Of a stretch of DNA of 64,000 nt, positions 60,760 through 64,000 are shown piece by piece. The position numbers and the translations under genes were made by a program. Numbering within the stretch: the first letter of the stretch is position 1; every line of letters starts with the position of its first letter. Under the pieces are notes generated by a model that was not told the DNA's origin, ran no database searches, and saw nothing but the letters and a program-made list of their open reading frames with translations. The stretch lies in the NCBI GenBank assembly GCA_017792345.1, contig CP051228.1, positions 2,856,148 through 2,920,147 of the forward strand, read 5' to 3'. The stretch comes from Mesoflavibacter sp. Its GTDB lineage: Bacteria > Pseudomonadota > Alphaproteobacteria > UBA8366 > Aestuariispiraceae.

Positions 60760-62184
60760 TTAGCCGCCTGTCGGCGATGAGAGAAGCCAAAGACCGAACA
60801 GCGTGTAGAGGATCATCAGCAGCGCCATCGGAAACTGAGCAAGTGTTTGAAAACGTTGGGTGCGATAGGTCAGGCGACCGCTCAGGCCATGCGCCAGGAC
60901 GACGGCCAGGATATGGCCCAGAACAATCACCGCCACTTGGAACTGCCACAGGCGTTCGACATCCTCCGCAACGTTCAGAAAGGACGTCGTCACCCGAAAA
61001 CTCGCGAGACCCAAGAGGTTCGCGCCCCGGCCCAACGGGTCGTTGGCGGCGACCAGGGCCCATTGCCCGTTGACCATCAACACGGTCAGGTAATGCGACA
61101 GGTGATAGGCGAGTGAGATTGGCAGAATCGACAGGACGAACAGCCGGAACGCCGTCAGGAACTCCCCCCGTCCCAGCTTTTGGCCAAGCCAGACCGCCGC
61201 GCCGTAAAGGGCCGCAAGGGCGATCCAGGCCGCCGCGAGACCGACCGAGTTGACGCCGGTGACGGCGGACCGTCCCGGGAACTCCAAGGGATTGATGCCG
61301 TTCAACCCCAGCCACCAGAAGGTCATGTTCAGGCCGTCGAAGGATACCGTCGCCAGGGTCAGTAACAGGAACAGGGCAACTGCGGCCGGGGGCGCTTCGG
61401 CCTGCAGGATTCGGGCGCCGGGCCAGGCGAAAGACAGACGCCGGTTGCCGTCGCGGCGCTCCACTGCCACGGGCGCGATGAGTGCCAGATAACGGAACAG
61501 AATCGTCAAGGGCTCCGCCGCGTTGAGCCATCGCGCCTCACCAAAAATCAAGGCGCCCAGAAGATGGATCAGCCAATAACCTGCCACCGCGACGGCCAAC
61601 CGGTCGGGATCGTCCGGCGCCAGGTCGACCAGTTCGAACCAGGCGATGGCCAGAAAGAACGCGATGGCGGGCCAGCCTGTAATCCATGCCGGAAGGCCAA
61701 CCGGTCCGTCGCCGACAGCCGTCAGTCCGGCGGCCCGGCGCAGGAGTCTCACCGGAAAGCGCCAGGGGTTCAGCACCGTCCAGAAATTTCCCAGCACCGC
61801 ATGCAATACCGTGACGCCCACCCAGCCGATGGTCCAGACGGCCTGCGGTAACGGGTTGGTCAGCGGATCGCGCGTTCCCTCGACGCCGCAATAGATCAGA
61901 AAGGCGAACATCATGAAGGACAGCGCGGCGATGCCGTCATCCAACCACGCCGCCCGCGGCCAGGGTAGGGTCAGGCGAGGAGCGGCCCCTTCGACGATCC
62001 GCTCCGGTGCAACGGCGATCAAGATCGCAAAAGAAACGGCGACCGACAAAGTGCCACCCAACAGATAATACTCCGTCGGCAGCAACAGGATGAAGCCGCG
62101 TTCCGCCGTATGGGCCCAGGCGGCGGTGCCGTAAAGCACGACCGCCAGAATCAGGCACATTCCAAGTAACAACTGCCTCGGCAC
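60760..62184 (-). CDS. Large multi-pass membrane protein of unknown function
   Basis: A 474-residue protein with about twelve predicted helices, and the N-terminal phrase AHTAERGFILLLPTEYYLLG seen in proteins sometimes labelled fenitrothion-hydrolase-like. The start is a GTG at 62184 with GGGGGG five bases upstream, or ATG at 62160. It is divergent from the PCu(A)C-like gene with 92 bp between, so the two may be functional partners. The biochemical role is unknown; the hydrolase label should not be trusted without test. Confidence 0.7.
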   Translation of the reverse strand: MPRQLLLGMCLILAVVLYGTAAWAHTAERGFILLLPTEYYLLGGTLSVAVSFAILIAVAPERIVEGAAPRLTLPWPRAAWLDDGIAALSFMMFAFLIYCGVEGTRDPLTNPLPQAVWTIGWVGVTVLHAVLGNFWTVLNPWRFPVRLLRRAAGLTAVGDGPVGLPAWITGWPAIAFFLAIAWFELVDLAPDDPDRLAVAVAGYWLIHLLGALIFGEARWLNAAEPLTILFRYLALIAPVAVERRDGNRRLSFAWPGARILQAEAPPAAVALFLLLTLATVSFDGLNMTFWWLGLNGINPLEFPGRSAVTGVNSVGLAAAWIALAALYGAAVWLGQKLGRGEFLTAFRLFVLSILPISLAYHLSHYLTVLMVNGQWALVAANDPLGRGANLLGLASFRVTTSFLNVAEDVERLWQFQVAVIVLGHILAVVLAHGLSGRLTYRTQRFQTLAQFPMALLMILYTLFGLWLLSSPTGG

Positions 62185-62276
62185 AATTGCCCCCCGATTA
62201 TCCCGCGGCGGAATTGGGCTTGAACCGTCCGAGACATGCAAGTCAAACTCTGGACTTCGTAACGGTTGGGGCGGGT

Positions 62277-63071
62277 ATGACTTTTAGAATTCTCGGCGTC
62301 GGTCTGGCGGCGGCCCTGGTGATCGGGGCGGCGGCGTTTTTCCTGTTTCGCGGTACGTCGGGCGGCGTTCTGGTCGAATCGCCCCGACTGGTCGCCACCG
62401 ATACGCAGCCGGGTGACGCAATGGTCTTCATGACCCTGACCAATACGTCGGACACCCCCGACATCCTGATCGGCGCGGTCAGCGACTATGCCGGAAACTG
62501 CGGGTTCCATGGTCCAACGGTCGGTCGGGATTCCAAAGGAGAGGAGTTCGTTGTCGTCCCGTCGGGCGGTTCGACCGCGCTGAGTGCGGAAACAGCCCAT
62601 TTGGAATTGCTGGGCATCGACGAACCTCTGCGCGAAGGCCAACTGGTCCCGATGACCCTGATATTTCAGAATGCCGGAGAGGTCGCGATCAAGGCGCGGG
62701 TCGAGGCCCTGGTGCCGCGCTCAGAACTGACGCTGCGGGCCGGCCTTTATGAACCCTCGGCCGATGAGCCCGTCCCAGCCATTACCTTAACTGCGCAGCC
62801 GGAGGGCGAGGGGCGCTGGCGGATTGCCGTCGATATCGGCGACTTCGATCTGGACAAATCGGCAGTGGACTCGGCGCATGTTCCGAACCAGGGCCATGCC
62901 CATTACTATATCGACAACGTCAAGATCGGGCGGTTGTTCGAGCCGGAATTTGTCACCGATCCGCTGCCGCCGGGCCCCCATCAGATCGCCGTCACGCTGA
63001 ATACCAATGACCATCGCGCCTATGCCAAGGACGGCCAGCCGATCACTGCCACGATTACCGTGGAAAACTGA
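62277..63071 (+). CDS. Membrane-anchored PCu(A)C-like protein with second His-rich domain
   Basis: A 264-residue protein with an N-terminal anchor (ILGVGLAAALVIGAAAFFLF). A PCu(A)C-like domain covers about 30-145 (PLREGQLVPMTLIFQNAGEV), and a second domain about 150-264 contains GHAHYYIDNVKIG and PPGPHQIAVTLNTNDHRAY, resembling DUF4399. The canonical Met ligands of PCu(A)C are only partly visible. A copper-related periplasmic role is inferred. It ends where the convergent DUF1203 gene ends, with no gap. Confidence 0.7.
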   Translation: MTFRILGVGLAAALVIGAAAFFLFRGTSGGVLVESPRLVATDTQPGDAMVFMTLTNTSDTPDILIGAVSDYAGNCGFHGPTVGRDSKGEEFVVVPSGGSTALSAETAHLELLGIDEPLREGQLVPMTLIFQNAGEVAIKARVEALVPRSELTLRAGLYEPSADEPVPAITLTAQPEGEGRWRIAVDIGDFDLDKSAVDSAHVPNQGHAHYYIDNVKIGRLFEPEFVTDPLPPGPHQIAVTLNTNDHRAYAKDGQPITATITVEN

Positions 63072-63542
63072 TCAGCCGCGTTCCACCCGGCATTGGAAGC
63101 AGTTGTTCCGGGCGGAGCGGATATGAATGTAGGAAACGGCCGGGTCTTCGAATATGGCAGCCATCGCCGCTTCTGCCTCCGTCGTGTCGACGATACGGCC
63201 GGTGCCATAGCGGATCCGGTCATCCGGACCATAGCCCTTGATCAGAACATCCCGGACACCGTCTAAGATCGCCGGCATGAGGTGGCTGTCCGACGGTGCC
63301 GGGCACGCGACTGCACATAGGAAGATCGGCCCGGTTTCCGCGTAGGGCTGGGGTGCGGGAAACGGCCGGTAGCTGAGGATCAGCATTTCGTTCCCCTTCG
63401 GCACCGGACGCAGACAGTGGCGACACGGATTGCCATCCCCATCCGATATGTGGCGCTCCGGTATCTGGCCGTTGGCGTCCGGCGACCCGGATTGCAGGGT
63501 CCGCGCGACGGGGGTCGGGATCGGCATGTAACGAAGCGGCAT
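63072..63542 (-). CDS. DUF1203 family protein
   Basis: A 156-residue DUF1203 protein: GNPCRHCLRPVPKGNEMLIL (CxxC), then SYRPFPAPQPYAETGPIFLC and YGPDDRIRYGTGRIVDTTEA. The family is of unknown function. The ATG at 63542 is chosen because it precedes the conserved domain; the longer frame covers the pncA promoter. It is convergent with the preceding gene. Confidence 0.8.
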   Translation of the reverse strand: MPLRYMPIPTPVARTLQSGSPDANGQIPERHISDGDGNPCRHCLRPVPKGNEMLILSYRPFPAPQPYAETGPIFLCAVACPAPSDSHLMPAILDGVRDVLIKGYGPDDRIRYGTGRIVDTTEAEAAMAAIFEDPAVSYIHIRSARNNCFQCRVERG

Positions 63543-63671
63543 GGTGTCTTGAACCGGCAAACTGAGGGAAACTGGAGCGTGCCTGTCCGGCCGGTTGGTG
63601 CGCCACCCGGTTCTTGCGGCCCCGGCAGGGACGTGGAAAACTCGCCCGGCCCAGATAGCCGGAGGATGCGG

Positions 63672-64000
63672 ATGACCGCCGAATATACCGCCTTTATCGC
63701 CATCGATGTTCAGAACGATTTCTGTCCGGGGGGTGCGCTGGCGGTCGCGGATGGGGATTCCGTGGTGCCGGTGATCAACGATCTGATGGCCGCCTATCCC
63801 GTGAAGGTCCTGACCCAGGATTGGCACCCGGCCGACCATTTTTCCTTCGCCGCGAATACCGAGGGTGCCGCACCATTTTCGTTGGTCGAAGCCCCCTACG
63901 GGCCGCAGGTCCTGTGGCCGACGCATTGCGTCCAAGGCAGCAATGGCGCTGCCTTCCACAAGGATCTGGATACGGATATGGCGGATCTGATCGTGCGGAA
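63672..64000 (+). CDS. pncA: Nicotinamidase PncA, N-terminal part (cut by window end)
   Basis: The first 109 residues of an isochorismatase-fold nicotinamidase, which hydrolyses nicotinamide to nicotinate. Asp12 in AIDVQNDFCPGG is the catalytic aspartate, and Asp50, His52 and His56 in TQDWHPADHFSF bind the zinc. The cysteine nucleophile would lie beyond the window. GGAGG sits six bases before the ATG at 63672. Confidence 0.93.
   Translation, partial: MTAEYTAFIAIDVQNDFCPGGALAVADGDSVVPVINDLMAAYPVKVLTQDWHPADHFSFAANTEGAAPFSLVEAPYGPQVLWPTHCVQGSNGAAFHKDLDTDMADLIVR

Overview
The window is a GC-rich chromosomal segment of an alphaproteobacterium, most likely a free-living (possibly marine) member of the Rhodospirillales. 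This is inferred from the neighbourhoods (ftsE-ftsX-ydcF-plsC beside an MJ0042 zinc-ribbon protein, chorismate mutase-hisC, dapD-dapE), a class II ribonucleotide reductase, a perfect Irr-type iron box, and codon bias that produces long antisense shadow ORFs. No rRNA, tRNA, CRISPR array or prophage was seen. Most of the segment is housekeeping DNA with accessory modules inserted.

Layout. 1-9.8 kb: end of an agmatinase-family gene; an iron-siderophore module (AraC regulator, TonB receptor, and an unusual MFS-DUF2218-siderophore-reductase fusion); arsC-acr3; a LysR regulator facing a 3-hydroxyisobutyrate-dehydrogenase-like gene. 9.7-22.7 kb: core genes (DUF3426 zinc ribbon, ftsEX, ydcF, plsC, nrdJ, VOC, cupin, chaC, DUF2125, hisC, chorismate mutase, metA). 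22.7-27.7 kb: a copper region with DUF2946, PCu(A)C, and a bufferin operon (YHS protein, bufA, bufB, bufC, DoxX), with truA between them. 27.7-38.9 kb: dapD-dapE, a transsulfuration pair, a LysR regulator, a PAS protein, peroxiredoxin, a DsbD-type reductase and YqgE. 38.9-40.7 kb: an Irr-controlled dps and msrP. 41.0-51.6 kb: a giant FecR-domain/Ig-like-repeat/RTX adhesin broken into two ORFs by an apparent one-base frameshift. 51.7-52.0 kb: a 262-bp foldback element. 52.0-54.8 kb: an oxaloacetate-decarboxylase-like gene, an NpmA/KamB-like 16S rRNA A1408 methyltransferase and a DUF371-RsmI fusion. 54.9-55.9 kb: an intact IS30-family element. 56.0-60.7 kb: a branched-chain-amino-acid-type ABC transporter. 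60.8-64.0 kb: a large membrane protein facing a two-domain putative copper protein, a DUF1203 protein, and the start of pncA.

How the genes work together. Several modules deal with metals: siderophore uptake and reduction, Irr-controlled Dps, arsenic reduction and export, and copper handling at two places. Sulfur amino-acid genes (metA with the acetyl-type Glu111, CBS and cystathionine gamma-lyase) suggest direct acylation of homoserine plus reverse transsulfuration.

The most notable observation is that two predicted methyltransferases for the same few nucleotides of the 16S rRNA decoding centre (A1408 and C1402) lie next to each other, and the second carries an N-terminal domain best known from archaea. 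The MFS-SIP fusion, with an in-frame internal ribosome-binding site, is the second.
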